DNA of 64,000 nucleotides from Meconema thalassinum (lineage: Eukaryota; Arthropoda; Insecta; Orthoptera; Tettigoniidae): positions 464,096,693-464,160,692 of the forward strand of contig OX336392.1 in the NCBI GenBank assembly GCA_946902985.2, read 5' to 3'. A program made the translations under genes and the position numbers. Position 1 is the stretch's first letter; the number at the start of each line of letters is the position of its first letter. Of the stretch, positions 21,352-32,209 are shown one piece after another. Under the pieces are notes generated by a model that worked only from the letters and a program-made list of their open reading frames with translations, ran no database searches and had not been told where the DNA came from.

Positions 21352-22087
21352 TACCTCCCACATGGGCTCACATCTAGTGGGACATGGGTTGGCGACCACG
21401 GGGCCCCAGCTGAGTCCGGCATTGCTTCCACTTACTTGTGCCAGGCTCCTCTCCGTCTTCTTTCCTGTCGACCTCACTTGGTCAACTCTTGTTCTCTTCC
21501 GACCCCGATGGTATTAGGGTATCCGAGGCCTAGGGAGTCTCTTCCTTTCCCGCCTTAATTGGCCCTTGTCTCATCTTTTCTGATACCCTCCTTCTGCGAG
21601 GGGTCAGCCTTCTTTTTCTTTTCATGTTATCTCCTGCCTTCTGCTCAAGGCCCTCAAGGAGGCAGGGTGTATGTAACCGCACCACTACTGGTGCACCCTA
21701 GATAGTGCTACACCCTCAGGGGCTCACGGCTGGTGAGTTCGGGAGTTGGCGACCCGGAGGGATTCCTGAGCTGGGTCTGGTTTTCCCGCCTTTTATCCAT
21801 TGCCTGTGGCGCGGACCCTTTCCTCTTACACTTTCCTATCTGCCTTTTATGGCTCTTCCTTTCCAAGTCCCTCAATCCGCATTCTTCAAGGGTTGAGGGC
21901 ATTTCTTTTCCTCTTGTCCTTTATTTGCCTTATTCTCCTCTTGTTTTCCATTTCTTCTTCTAGTATATAAGTTAGTAGTTTTAGTTATTGTTTACATTTC
22001 ATTATCATTTTCACTATCACCCATATCATTAGGGGCCAATAACCTAGATGTTAGGCCCCTTAAAACAACAATTATCATCATCATCAT
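21352..22087 (+). mobile_element. D element copy 3, short form
   Basis: Near-complete copy from CACATGGGCTCACATCTAGT to the ATTATCATCATCATCATG end. Both internal head-like blocks are present (21360 and about 21713). It is immediately followed by the truncated copy 4 without intervening host DNA. Confidence 0.85.
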
Positions 22088-22528
22088 GTCTCATCTTGCC
22101 TGATACCCTCATTTTTTGAGGGTTCAGCCTTCTTTTTCTTTTCATGTGATATTGCTACACCCTCAGGGGCTCATGGCTGGTGAGTTCGAGAGTTGGCGAC
22201 CCCGAGGGATTCCTGAGCTGGGTCCGTTTTTTTTTTCCTTTTATCCATTACCTGTGGGGCGGACCCTCTCCTCTTTCAATTTCCTAACTGCCTTTTATGG
22301 CTCTCCTTCCTTCCAAGTCCCTCAATCTGCATTCTTTGATGGTTGAGGGCATTTCTTTTCCTCCTGTCCTTTATTTGCCTTATTCTCCTTTTGTTTTCCA
22401 TTTCTTCTTCTAGTATATAAGTTAGTTTTAGTTATAGTTTACATTTCATTATCATCTTCATGATCACCCAAACCATTAGGGGCCCATAACCTAGATGTTA
22501 GGCCCCTTAAAACAACAATTATCATCAT
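22088..22528 (+). mobile_element. D element copy 4, 5'-truncated
   Basis: It starts within the left module (TCTCATCTTGCCTGATACCC), continues through the right module (GGGGCTCATGGCTGGTGAGT) and ends AAAACAACAATTATCATCAT. It is joined head-to-tail to copy 3. 5' truncation is the usual mark of incomplete reverse transcription. Confidence 0.8.
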
Positions 22529-22989
22529 CTTCTTTTTCTTTTCCTCTTATCTCCCTCCATCTGCTCAAGGAAGCTGGGTGTATGTAGCCCCACCCCTACT
22601 GGTGCACCCTAGATCTTGCTACACCCTCAGGGGCTCACTGCTGGTGAGTTGGGGATCCCGAGGGATTCCTGATCTGGGTCCGTTCTTTTCCCCTTTTATC
22701 CATTACCTGTGGGGCGGACCCTCTCCTCATTCACTTTCCTATCTGCTTTTATGGCTCTCCTTCCTTCCAAGTCCCTCAATCTGCATTCTTCGATGGTTGA
22801 GGGCATTCTTTTCCTCCTGTCCTTTATTCTCGTTTTGTTTTCCATTTCTTCTTCTAATATATAAGTTAGTAGTTAATTTTAGTTATAGTTTACATTTCAT
22901 TTTCATCTTCACGATCTCCCAAACCATTAGGGGCCAATAACCTAGATGTCAGGCCCCTTAAAACAACAATTATCATCATCATCATCATC
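22529..22989 (+). mobile_element. D element copy 5, 5'-truncated
   Basis: It starts at CTTCTTTTTCTTTTCCTCTT and ends in a longer TCATCATCATCATC tail. A small deletion removes part of the GGGAGTTGGCGACCCC block. It abuts the C-terminus of a Tigger transposase at 22990. Confidence 0.8.
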
Positions 22990-24046
22990 TACAACTGGAA
23001 AAATATACACATTTCCAAAAGATTTGGAAATTTTTCTTAGAAACTTCACTGTTACTTTGTCGTTATCAGCATCTAATTGTGTGACCTGTCCGTAATAATG
23101 TTTCACCACTTCTTTCTTAGTGTTCTGGTTAAAAAAGCAAGTTCACAAGCACGAATTCACCAACAGAAAACTCATTCATGTTCACTCCTAAGTTGTCTGG
23201 TACCAGTACAGATGTTTCCTCCTCATAGTCACTTAGGTCAAGATCGGAGGCAGAGTTGTGGACAGAATAAGCGTCTGTATCATGACTAGAGCTCTCCTCA
23301 AATTTCCTTTTATTCCTATTTCTTTTCTTTTTGCAGCACTGGTCCATCATCTTCTGGTATTTCTGGAGCATAAGGGCTCACTGAAAGAGATTCTACCAGT
23401 ATTCCTCTTCCTGGTGGAACATCTAATCTTTTCTTCTTCAAAGGCTCAGTTTATCTTTTCCTTGAGTCTTCCAAATACGTTTCAAATGTAAGGGCCCATT
23501 CACTGCTAGAAGTTTCAGCAGATTGTGTCCTTTTGTGGGGAAGCCTTTTCAGCACTTGGTCTTTGTCAATAGGGACAATTCCTGATGCTTTAAATCCACT
23601 CTGGATGTCTTTGGACATCGCGTCGGTTCCCATTTCCTCTATACTTTGCTTCAGGAGACGAGTAAATTTGTATTTAGGAATAGTTCCTCGGTTTTTGTTC
23701 TTCCACTGTGTTAGCACTTGGCGCCATTTGATTTTTAATGGTCGGAAAAAGGCGATATCCAAAGGTTGAGTGAGTCCAGTGCTGTTGGGAGGCAGAAGAA
23801 CAAACTTAATATTGTTGCTCTTACACTCGTTTATAATCCAAGGTGATATGTGACTTGCTAGGTTATCACCAATCATCACTTTGACATCATTTTTGTCAAA
23901 TCTTCGAAAATATGGCAGGGCAATTGTTCTAACCAATCTTCAAATATTTATATAGTAAACCATCCACTCTTTGATCGATTGTGCACTGTTCCCACAATAC
24001 CTCCCTCTGTCCATGTGTTGTACAGGTGCTCAGCCTTATACGTAAT
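22990..24046 (-). pseudogene. Tigger/pogo transposase, C-terminal part (split gene, part 2)
   Basis: Minus strand, continuing the part at 32206-32490 across the Gypsy element. From 24046 it reads YKAEHLYNTWTEGG and SKSGWFTI, then GDNLASHISPWIINECKSNN (second catalytic Asp, about 23870) and LLPPNSTGLTQPLDIAFFRP with the third-Asp region. Next comes a basic and serine-rich tail, then KVTVKFLRKISKSFGNVYIF near 23050-22990. A stop interrupts at about 23955 and further frame breaks follow. The family (pogo subgroup of DDE transposases, also source of domesticated Jerky-like genes) cuts at TA. D element copy 5 ends at its 3' side. Confidence 0.85.
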
Positions 24047-24050
24047 ATAG

Positions 24051-24705
24051 TGTTACGGCTGTGAGTTTGTTTCGTCGCCTCGCCGCATGAGTCGCTGTGC
24101 TCTGCCTCAGTGTATTACGTGCGCCTTACGCAACAGGGCTACTAGGACAAAAGGGGTGGTCCAGAAAATTCGTGAGCCAGCCAGTGATGGAAATCTCGAG
24201 AAGCCGTGAATCCTGGACGGGTCTAGAAGCATTTATTGAGTCACCAGCCTGCTATATAAGATCGACCTGGCAAGCGGGGTGGACAGTGTTATTGAGCTAG
24301 TGCGAGCTTTTACCTGAGCGACAGAGGTTAGTGTGGTGAAATGTGAAAGCACCGGGGGCTGTTTCCCTAGCCAGCGGACAGCGAAGCAGAGTGTAGTGGT
24401 GAGTGACCGGCTATCGTAAATAACTGTAGCTTGCGTATTCAAGGAAGTGTTGCAGGTAGTTCTGTCGAGGCCACCAGACTCATTAGGAGGGATTAACTTC
24501 TGTGGCTTATTGACAAGTGAAAGGCAACTGTTCCCTACAAGAGGAAACGAGTGAGATACTAATTGCTTGTATTTGCTATTTGTGTGGTGTATCTTTCTGG
24601 CCCGCAATAAAGCTAATACGTTTCTTTAAAGGAACAATTTGCGTTGTGCTTACTACCCGCCGTAATCCAGTTAACGGGAGTGCCACTAGGGGGTGGCACG
24701 TAACA
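24051..24705 (+). repeat. Gypsy 5' LTR
   Basis: 655 bases, TG...CA ends (TGTTACGGCT to GTAACA). A TATA-like CTATATAAG is at about 24251-24259, and a polyadenylation signal GCAATAAAG lies near 24606. Compared with the 3' LTR it lacks about 15 bases after CATGAGTC and has a few substitutions, so the insertion is not brand new. Confidence 0.93.
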
Positions 24706-24707
24706 AC

Positions 24708-24724
24708 TGGTGTCAGAAGCCGGA
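24708..24724 (+). other. Gypsy primer binding site
   Basis: TGGTGTCAGAAGCCGGA starts two bases after the 5' LTR. TGGTGTCAGAAG-type PBS sequences complementary to a tRNA 3' end are common in Ty3/Gypsy elements. The tRNA identity was not checked. Confidence 0.8.
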
Positions 24725-24813
24725 TTACAAACTCAAGCACAACTCCTGAAGGTCCTGGTTTCAAAACCCGAGCAGGTCATTTTACCACAGTTCTCTAATT
24801 TTCCTGTGAGTGC

Positions 24814-26170
24814 ATGCCCTTTACAAGACAAACATCTAAAATGGAAGCGCAATTGGCAGCATTGCTAGAAATGTTAAGTGGCATGGAATCCAAGATAGAG
24901 GCCGGCCAGAAGAATTTAGAGGACGGCCAGAAGAAGGTGGAAGACAGTCTGAAAAGTTTAGCCGAGGACCTAACTTCCAAATTAGAAGACGGTCAAAATA
25001 AGCTAGCTGAGGACCTAACCGCCAAATTTCTGGATGGCCAGAAAAATCTGGAAGAGTGTCTGCTGACGAAATTACAGGAAAGTCAAAATAAATTGGAACA
25101 GGGTCTGCGTCAGGAAGTCAACACCGTCTGCCAGGGCCTACGTGAGGAAGTTACAGCTGTAGAAAAGGAGTTCGACGCCTTACAAGAGGAAGTTGCCGAA
25201 CTGTGCCAACGCCCACTGACGGGGGTGGAAGAGAAATTCAACGCTTTACAAAAGGAAATTGCTGAGCTGAACCAACGCCCGTCGACGGGGATGGAAGCGA
25301 GATTCAACGCTCTTCAAGAGGAAGTTGCCGAGCTGCGCCGACGCCCGCCTACACGTACACCGGGAATATCAGGAACGGGACAGAGCATAGTGACGCCCCC
25401 AACCTTCGACGGAAAGGTCCCTTGGAAGACCTATTTATGTCAGTTCGAGGCAGCCTGTTCCATAAACAACTAGAACAGCACGGAAAAGGCTACAGCTCTC
25501 ATTGTAGCGCTGAGAGGAGACGCCCTTAACGTCCTTCAGGCCATCCCGACTGGATCCCAGGACTACGCTTCACTAATCGCCGATATGGAGATAGCCATCT
25601 TCAGCAGGCCTACCAGATGCAGCTCCGGACCCGGGTACAAAAGAACACGGAAACCCTGCAGGAGTTCGAGATGGACATCGCACGCCTCGTAAGGCTCGCA
25701 TATCCAACAGCGCCGGCCGACTTTCTGGAACAGATTGCTACGCAGACCTTCGCCGACGGGCTACGGGACTCTGACACTCAACAGGCGCTGCGACTCGCGC
25801 GCAATAAGACCCTGGCAGATGCGCTGAGCCACGCACTTGAGTTCGAGACGGCAAAACGGGCATCTAGAATGCACGCACGGGTGCGTCAAGTGGACGTCGA
25901 CGAACCAGCCAAAGCCAACGAGACCAAGCCCCTGACCGATGAACTGATAGAGGCGGTAGGCCGGTTCTTCAAGAGTCGCAGTGCCACCAACAACGACGTA
26001 GCTGGAAGACACCCGGGGAGGCGGCCCGGAAGAGGACTACCGACCTGCTGGTCATGCCGTAGAAGGGCCACCTGAGCAAGGACTGCGGTGTTCGCCGCCG
26101 CCAAGGGTTTCCGTCGGGAAAGTCAGTCATAGGGAAAACGCGCGGCCCAGGAAAACGAGTACCAGCCAGC
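24814..26170 (+). pseudogene. Gypsy gag, frameshifted
   Basis: The start ATG is at 24814 or the Met at 24841 (MEAQLAALLEML). Residues 10-180 form a long coiled coil with direct repeats: GQKNLEDGQKK-type units, then three copies of a block like FNALQEEVAELxxRPxTG. A TAG at 25471 replaces a likely Trp codon. A frameshift near 25610 moves the capsid part (LRTRVQKNTETLQEFEMDIA, ADFLEQIATQTFADGLRDSD) to another frame. A CCHC knuckle follows at about 26050 (CWSC, then GHLSKDC in a third frame). Capsid and nucleocapsid are thus all recognisable but broken at three points. Confidence 0.85.
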
Positions 26171-26227
26171 CTTGGGGGGCAAAGGTCGGCTTGTGACAGT
26201 CGTCAAGCCCCGGCAGCCCAAGTTCGT

Positions 26228-26746
26228 GTGACGAAGTTACGGAGAGAAGATAGCAGCCTGATGGTCGACGGAGTCGTCAACGGAGTGAGCTGGCCCATGC
26301 TGATCGACACGGGAGCGTCGAGGACCATCGTCAATCCCACCGTGATCCTGAAGTGGAGAGTGCAACCCACACAAAGGAACCTCCAGCTAATAACCGCGAC
26401 CGGAGAAACCGCACCGGTACATGGCGAAGCATCACTGGAGTTCGTCATTGGTCGACGGGCGGTAAAGCATCCAGTGCTCGTGGCTGACGTATCAAACGAA
26501 GTGATCATCGGACTGGACTTCCTGGACCAGAACAACATCATCTTGGACCTGAGTACCAACACTCTGCACTTCGGAAGTGAGGAACTTGCTTTGCAACCAG
26601 CACACGAGGCCGTCACCGCACGACGAGTAAGGCTGAGAGAGGACGTCATCGTTCCCGCCAGGACGGAAGTCAGCGCTGCCGTAATTGTCAACGGAACTGC
26701 TGAGGGAGTGGCGGCTATCATCGAGCCAAAATCTGAGGACATCTAG
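26228..26746 (+). pseudogene. Gypsy protease (retropepsin)
   Basis: LIDTGASRTIV at residues 25-35 of this frame is the D-T-G/A active site of a retroviral-type aspartic protease. VIIGLDFLDQNNIILD follows as the second conserved (IIG-x-D) block. The frame ends at TAG 26744, then a short open piece (26756-26992) links to RT. In an active element these would be one pol frame. Confidence 0.85.
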
Positions 26747-27051
26747 ACAAAAGGATTGCTAATTGCCAAGACTCTCATCAACACGACGTCTCGGCCGTAC
26801 GTCCGCCTGTCCAACCTGAACGACTACGACATTACGGTTCACCGGGACACCAACCTGGGAGACTGCGAGCTGTTACCTGGATTGCCCGCATCACAGACAC
26901 GACGGACGGACACCTGCAGACTGACAACCGAAGAAGACGTGCCCTGCCAGAAGAACTACAGAAGCTGTACCAAAGATCCCAGGACCATTTAGACGAGGAA
27001 CAATCACGCCAACTTCGGGACCTGATACATGAATTCCAGGATGTCTTCTCC

Positions 27052-28015
27052 GTGGGGAGCAAAAACTTCGGCAAGACAAGCTTGGTCCAGCACAGAATCG
27101 ACGTTGGGGACAGCGCACCGATTATGGCCCCATTCCGACGTGTCCCGCTCGCCAAGCAAGCCGAAGTCGACCGGATGGTAGAAGAGGTGAAGGAGCAAGG
27201 AGTGATCGAGCCATCACATAGTCCTTGGAGTTCTCCGGTCGTGCTAGTGAAGAAGAAGGACGGTTCCACCAGGTTCTGCGTGGATTACAGGCGGGTGAAT
27301 GACGTCACGAAGAAGGACAGCTACCCTCTACCCCGGATCGACGACACCCTGGACACCATATCAGGGTCAAGATGGTTATCCACCTTGGATTTGAAGAGTG
27401 GCTACTGGCAGGTGGAGGTCCACCCTAAGGACCGCGAGAAAACGGTGTTCTCTGTGGGCAGCGGGCTCTGGCAGTTCACCGTCATGCCATTCGGTCTGTG
27501 CAACGCCCCTGCGACCTTCGAAAGGCTAATGGATTCCATTCTGAGGGGACTACACTGGAAGACCTGCCTGGTCTACCTAGACGACGTCATCGTTCTGGGG
27601 AGAAGCTTCGAGGAGCACTACAGCAACCTGAAGGAGATCTTAATGAAGCTACGGGCTGCCCAGCTGAAGTTGAGCCCCAAGAAGTGTCAGCTCTTCCAGA
27701 AGCAGGTCCAGTACCTTGGGCATATCGTCTCCGAGGAAGGGGTGCGCACCGACCCGGTGAAGACCGCAGCTGTGAGGGAGTGGCCAGTTCCGAAGGACAA
27801 GTCCCAACTACGAAGCTTCCTGGGACTCTGCACTTATTACCGTCGCTTCGTGAGAGGATTCGCCGACATCGCCAAACCACTGCATCGACTGACTGAGAAG
27901 GACCAACTCTTCACGTGGACAGCAGAATGCCACAGCGCCTTCGAACAACTCAAGCAGGCTCTGTGCACCGCACCTATTCTCGTCGATACCGATGCCAACG
28001 ACTTTGGTATAGGGG
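27052..28015 (+). pseudogene. Gypsy reverse transcriptase
   Basis: All RT blocks are present: VLVKKKDGSTRFCVDYRRVN, PLPRIDDTLD, LSTLDLKSGYWQVEV, MPFGLCNAPATFERLM, the catalytic YLDD at residues 175-178, then YLGHIVSEEGV and FLGLCTYYRRFVRGFADIAK. The start shown is just the first Met; coding extends upstream in the same frame. The domain itself looks intact. RNase H begins at LVDTDAND (about 27985) and is lost by a frameshift at a run of seven G (about 28010-28017). Confidence 0.93.
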
Positions 28016-28330
28016 GGGATCCTGTCGCAGGTAGTGGACGGCGAGGAGAGAGTAGTGGCCTACTTCAGCAAAGCCAGAGATGAACTACTGCGTCACCAGG
28101 AAGGAGCTGCTCGCCATCGTGAAGACCATTAAACACTTCCACAAGTACCTGAACTGGCAAGAATTTCTCATCAGGACCGACCATGCATCCCTGCGGTGGC
28201 TCCTGAACTTCAAGCAGCCCGAGGGTCAACTCGCGCGGTGGTTAGAGAGGCTTCAACAGTACAACTTTGAGATCCAGCACAGGAAAGGCCAACTGCATTC
28301 TAACGCCGACGCCCTGTCACGAAGACCGTG
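28016..28330 (+). pseudogene. Gypsy RNase H
   Basis: After the G-run the sense continues in a shifted frame (VVAYFSKARD) and shifts again at about 28078 into NYCVTRKELLAIVKTIKHFH, then IRTDHASLRWL (catalytic Asp) and LHSNADALSRRPC. These are standard Ty3/Gypsy RNase H blocks. Two frameshifts inside about 70 bases inactivate it. Confidence 0.88.
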
Positions 28331-29708
28331 TCCCGAAGACTGCGCCTTCTGTACCAGAAGGGAGGAGAACACCGGGATACAGTGCCGAAGGACTACCGTG
28401 GAACTTCAGGGGAGCTGGAGCCGCGAATCTTTCACGCGGGCACAAGCAGAAGATGATGACCTGGGACTGATAGCCGAATGGAAGAGGGCCTGTGTTCCCA
28501 GACCCGGGTGGAACATTGTGAGCGACTGCAGTCCAAAGTTCAAGTCCTACTGGGCGCAGTGGGACTCGCTGATTGTAAGGGATGGCCTGCCTCATCTGCC
28601 GTACCTGGAAGAGCACCGACGGGAAGTCATCTCGGGAACAAGTCGTCGTACCAAAGGCTATGACGGAGGAGGTCCTGAAGGAAGTCCATGGAGGATCATC
28701 TGGTGGACACCTAGGGATAAAGAAGACCCTGGAGAAGCTGAGAGAGCGGTTTTACTGGATCGGATGCCGAGCAGACGTGGAGAACCACTGCGCGAGGTGT
28801 CACGAATGCGCAGCCAGCAGGGGACCAGGACGAAGACGACGGGGTCCACTGAAGACCTACAACGTGGGCGGCCCCATGGAGAAAGTGGCCATCGATGTTG
28901 CTAGGCCATTCCCGTTGAGCGAGGCAGGGAACCGCTACATATTGGTCGCCAGGGACTACTTCACCAAATGGCCGGAGGCGTATGCGCTCCCTAACCAAGA
29001 AGCCGCGACGATCTCAGAGACTCTGGTGAAGGAATTCGTCAGCCGGTACGAAGTACCCCTGGAGCTGCACTCCGACCAAGGGAGGAATTTCGAGTCGCAG
29101 GTGTTCCTGAACCTATGCCAGCTGCTGGGAATCCGGAAGACAAGGACGACGCCGCTACACCCTCAGTCCGACGGGATGGTAGAGCGATTCAATCCCACCA
29201 TCGAGAACCATCTCCGAATAGTCGTCAGCGAGCACCAGAGGGATTGGGACAAACATCTTCCACTATTTCTCCTGGCCTACCGCGCCGCCGTGCATGAAGC
29301 CACCGGGTGCACACCAGCCCGGGCCATGTTTGGGAGGGAACTCCGTCTACCTGTCGATCTTGCCTTCAGCCGACCTGGGAATGATCCGATCCCGGTAAGC
29401 CAGTATTGTCAAGAACTGGTCGACCAACTGGAGGACGTGCACGCGTTCGCGAGGAGGAGACTGCGGATGGACACCGACCGAATGAAGACCCGATACGACC
29501 AGCAGACGGATGCCGGCGGATTCCACGAGGACGACATGGTCTGGCTCTTCAACCCATTACGGAAGAAAGGCCTGTCACCCTAACTGCAGAAGTCCTGGGA
29601 GGGCACGTACCGAGTCGTCTACAGGATCCAGTGGAGCCCGAGGGCGAAGATGAAGATCGTGCATCGAGATCGCCTGGCAGCCTACGGAGGGACACAGACG
29701 GACCAATG
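28331..29708 (+). pseudogene. Gypsy integrase
   Basis: A frame change near 28630 precedes the zinc-binding region (HGGSSGGHLG, then CARCHEC). The catalytic core is AIDVARPF (first Asp), LELHSDQGRNF (second Asp) and GMVERFNPTIENH (Glu), residues 105, 165 and 201 of the frame starting at 28582. The DDE triad is intact, with YILVARDYFTKWPEAYALPN between. A premature TAA at 29581-29583 precedes a GPY/F-like end (TYRVVYRI, HRDRLAAY). No chromodomain is seen. Confidence 0.92.
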
Positions 29709-29731
29709 ATTGATCGGGACGATCAGCCTTT

Positions 29732-29745
29732 TAGGAAGGGGGTGG
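29732..29745 (+). other. Gypsy polypurine tract
   Basis: AGGAAGGGGGTGG directly abuts the 3' LTR. It is the expected primer site for plus-strand synthesis. Confidence 0.85.
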
Positions 29746-30874
29746 TGTTACGGCTGTGAGTTTGTTTCGTCGCCTCACCGCATGAGTCACAGCTGCCCCC
29801 CGGGCTGTACTCTGCCTCAGTGTATTACGTGCGCCTTACGCAACAGGGCTACTAGGACAAAAGGGATGGTCCAGAATATTCGTGACCCAGCCAGTGATAG
29901 AAATCTCGAGAAGCAGTGAATCCTGGATGGGTCTAGAAGCATTTGAGTCACCAGCCTGCTATATAAGAGCGACCTGGCAAGCGGGGTGGACAGTGTTTTT
30001 CGAGCTAGTGTGAGCTTTTACCTGAGCGACAGAGGTTAGTGTGGTGAATTGCGAAAGCACGGGGGCTGTTTCCCCAGCCAGCGGACAGCGAAGCAGATTG
30101 TACTGGTGAGTGACCGGCTATCGTAAATAACTGTTGCTTGTGTATTCAAGGAAGTGTTGCAGGTAGTTCTGTTGAGGCCACCGGACTCATTAGGAGGGAT
30201 TAACTTCTGTGGCTTATTGACAAGTGTTCGGCAAGTGTTCCCTACAAGAGGAAACTAGGGTGAGATAGTAATTGCTTGTATTTGCTATTTCCCCCAGGGG
30301 CTCACATCTAGTGGGATTTGGGTTGGCGACCACGGGACCCCAGCCGAGTCCGGCATTGCTTCCTCTTACTTGTGCCAGGCTCCTTCCTGTCTTCTTTCCT
30401 GTCGACCTCACTTGGTCAACTCTTGTTCTCTTCCGACCCCGACGGTATTAGGGTATCCGAGGCCTAGGGAGTCCTTCATTTCCCGCCTTAATTGGCCCTT
30501 GTCTCGTCTTTTCTGATTCCCTCCTTCTGCGAGGGGTTAGCCTTCTTTTTCTTTTCCTTTTACCTCCTGCCTTGTGCTCAAGGCCCTTAAGGAGGCAGGG
30601 TGTATGTAGCCCCACCACTTCTGGTGCACCCTAGATAATGCTACACCCTCAGGGACTCACGGCTGGTGAGTTCGGGAGTTGGCGACCCCGAGGGATTCCT
30701 GAGCTGGGTCCGTTTTCCACTTTTGTCCCTTACCTTTGGGGCGGACCCTCTCCTCTCTCCCCTCTCCTCTTTTCCTTATATTTCCTTTTCTCTTTAAGAT
30801 TCCCGCACTGTTTTTGTTACTTGGTTCACCGTGTATCTAAATTCCCTTTTAGCGCTTGTTAAGGCATTTTTGAT

Positions 30875-31985
30875 CTACGTTGCATTTTGTAAGTTTTTTC
30901 GATCTAAATTACATCTCGCGATTGTTTTCAACCTCAATTGCATTTTGTAAAGATTGACAATCTAAATTGCTTTTTCGTAAGTCTTTCAATGCAGGTAGAC
31001 GGGCTTTTTAGTGAGTATTTTGAATTTCAATTGCATTTTGTAAGTATTTTCAACCAAAACCGCATTTCGCACGAATTTTGAATCTAAATTGCATTTTGTT
31101 TGGTGGGCAATTTGCACATATTTTGATTCTCAATTGCATTTTGTGGGTATTTTGAATCTAAATTACATTTTGTCAAGTATTTTAATCTAAATTGCATTTT
31201 GTAAGTATTGTCAATCAACAGAAGTCGTTTGAATCTACCGTACATTTTGTAAGCATTTTCAATTTCAATTGCATTTTGTAAGTATTTTGAATTCCAATTG
31301 CACTTCATGAGTATTTTGAATCTGAACTGGCATTTTTTCAATCTAACTTTCATTGTGTATTTTCAATTTCAATTGCTGTAAGTATTTTGAACCTCAAGCC
31401 TCCGTGGCTTAGGCGGCAGCACGTCGGCCTCTCTCCGCTGGGTCCGTGGTTCAAATCCCGGTCACTCCATGTGAGATCTGTGCTGGACAAAGCGGAGGCA
31501 GACAGGTTTTTCTCCGGGTACTCCGGTTTTCCCTGTCAAAATTTCATTCCAGCAACACTCTCCTCTCCACTATCATTTCATTTCATCTGTCATTCATTTA
31601 ATCATTGCCCCAGAGGAGTGCGTCAGGCCTCGGCAGCCGGCACAGTTCATATCCTCGCCGCTAGATGGGGGCTTCATTCATTCCATTCCTGACCCGGTCG
31701 GAGACTGGAAGCAGGCTGTGGATTTTCATTTCAAGTATTTTGAACCTCAATTGCATTTTGTACGTATTTTCGATCTCATTTGCATTTTGTAAGTATTTTG
31801 AATTTGTTGCATTTTGTAAGTATTTCGACGCTACATTGCATTTTGTACGTATTTTGAATCTCGCCTACGTCTTGTGGGTCTTTTTTCAATCTATTCTTTT
31901 TGTGGAACTTTTCGTTCTAAATTCCCTTTTGTAAGACCGTATTTTGAGTTCCATCTGAGTTCCTTTTTGTACGTATTTTCCGTCT
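30875..31985 (+). repeat. minisatellite, ~30-bp unit, inside D copy 6
   Basis: Degenerate tandem units built on AATTGCATTTTGTAAGTATTT followed by T(T)GAATCT or CAATCT. The array is interrupted at 31398-31732 by a SINE. The same array occurs in copies at 34275-34965 and 52600-53330, always between the right module and the tail of the long D form. Confidence 0.9.
31398..31732 (+). mobile_element. tRNA-derived SINE with 18-bp target duplication
   Basis: The head reads GCCTCCGTGGCTTAGGCGGC with A box TGGCTTAGGCGG and B box GTGGTTCAAATCCC, a tRNA-like polymerase III promoter. The body (CCGGGTACTCCGGTTTTCCC, GCCGGCACAG) resembles a SINE widespread in insects. A perfect 18-base duplication AAGTATTTTGAACCTCAA is at 31380-31397 and 31733-31750. 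335 bases, inserted in the minisatellite. Confidence 0.93.
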
Positions 31986-32209
31986 CAGATAATTTTCTTC
32001 TGGTTTCCATTTCATTATCATTTTCGCTATCACCCAGACCTCGATGTTAGGCCCCTTAAAACAACAATTATCATCATATTTGCTATTTGTGTGGTGTATC
32101 TTTCTGGCCCGCAATAAAGCTAATACGTTTCTTTTAAGGAACAATTTGCGTTTTACCCACCGTAATCCAGTTAACGGAAGTGCCAGTAGGGGGCGGCACG
32201 TAACAATAG

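Larger units (their letters stand above)
30291..32076 (+). mobile_element. D element copy 6, long form with minisatellite
   Basis: It starts CCCCCAGGGGCTCACATCTA and has the second head-like block at about 30648. It then differs from the short form after CTCTCC (about 30750). A CCTCTCC/TTTCTC spacer leads into a roughly 30-base minisatellite (about 30875-31985), followed by the usual tail CGATGTTAGGCCCCTTAAAA and TCATCA. The target duplication TATTTGCTATTT is at 30279-30290 and 32077-32088. Without the nested SINE it is about 1.43 kb. It lies inside the Gypsy 3' LTR. Confidence 0.9.
24051..32205 (+). mobile_element. Ty3/Gypsy LTR retrotransposon
   Basis: It is flanked by the 4-base duplication ATAG (24047-24050 and 32206-32209), with LTRs starting TGTTACGGCT and ending CACGTAACA. 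It holds gag, protease, RT, RNase H and integrase in Ty3/Gypsy order on the + strand, with no envelope-like frame. Several frameshifts and stops mean it is no longer autonomous. It is inserted in a Tigger transposase gene of opposite orientation. Its 3' LTR is interrupted by a long D element. Confidence 0.95.
29746..32205 (+). repeat. Gypsy 3' LTR, interrupted
   Basis: LTR sequence 29746-30290 and 32089-32205, starting TGTTACGGCT and ending GTAACA. It is split by a long D element at 30291-32076 with its 12-base duplication TATTTGCTATTT. The inserted copy is absent from the 5' LTR, so it came after Gypsy integration. The second part carries CAATAAAGC near 32111. Confidence 0.92.

Noticed and set aside
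22090..22110. TCATCATC runs as independent microsatellites
   Set aside because: They are consistently the 3' ends of D elements and not separate loci.
30875..31985. CRISPR-like array
   Set aside because: Units are contiguous, degenerate and without unique spacers. This is a eukaryotic minisatellite inside a retroelement.
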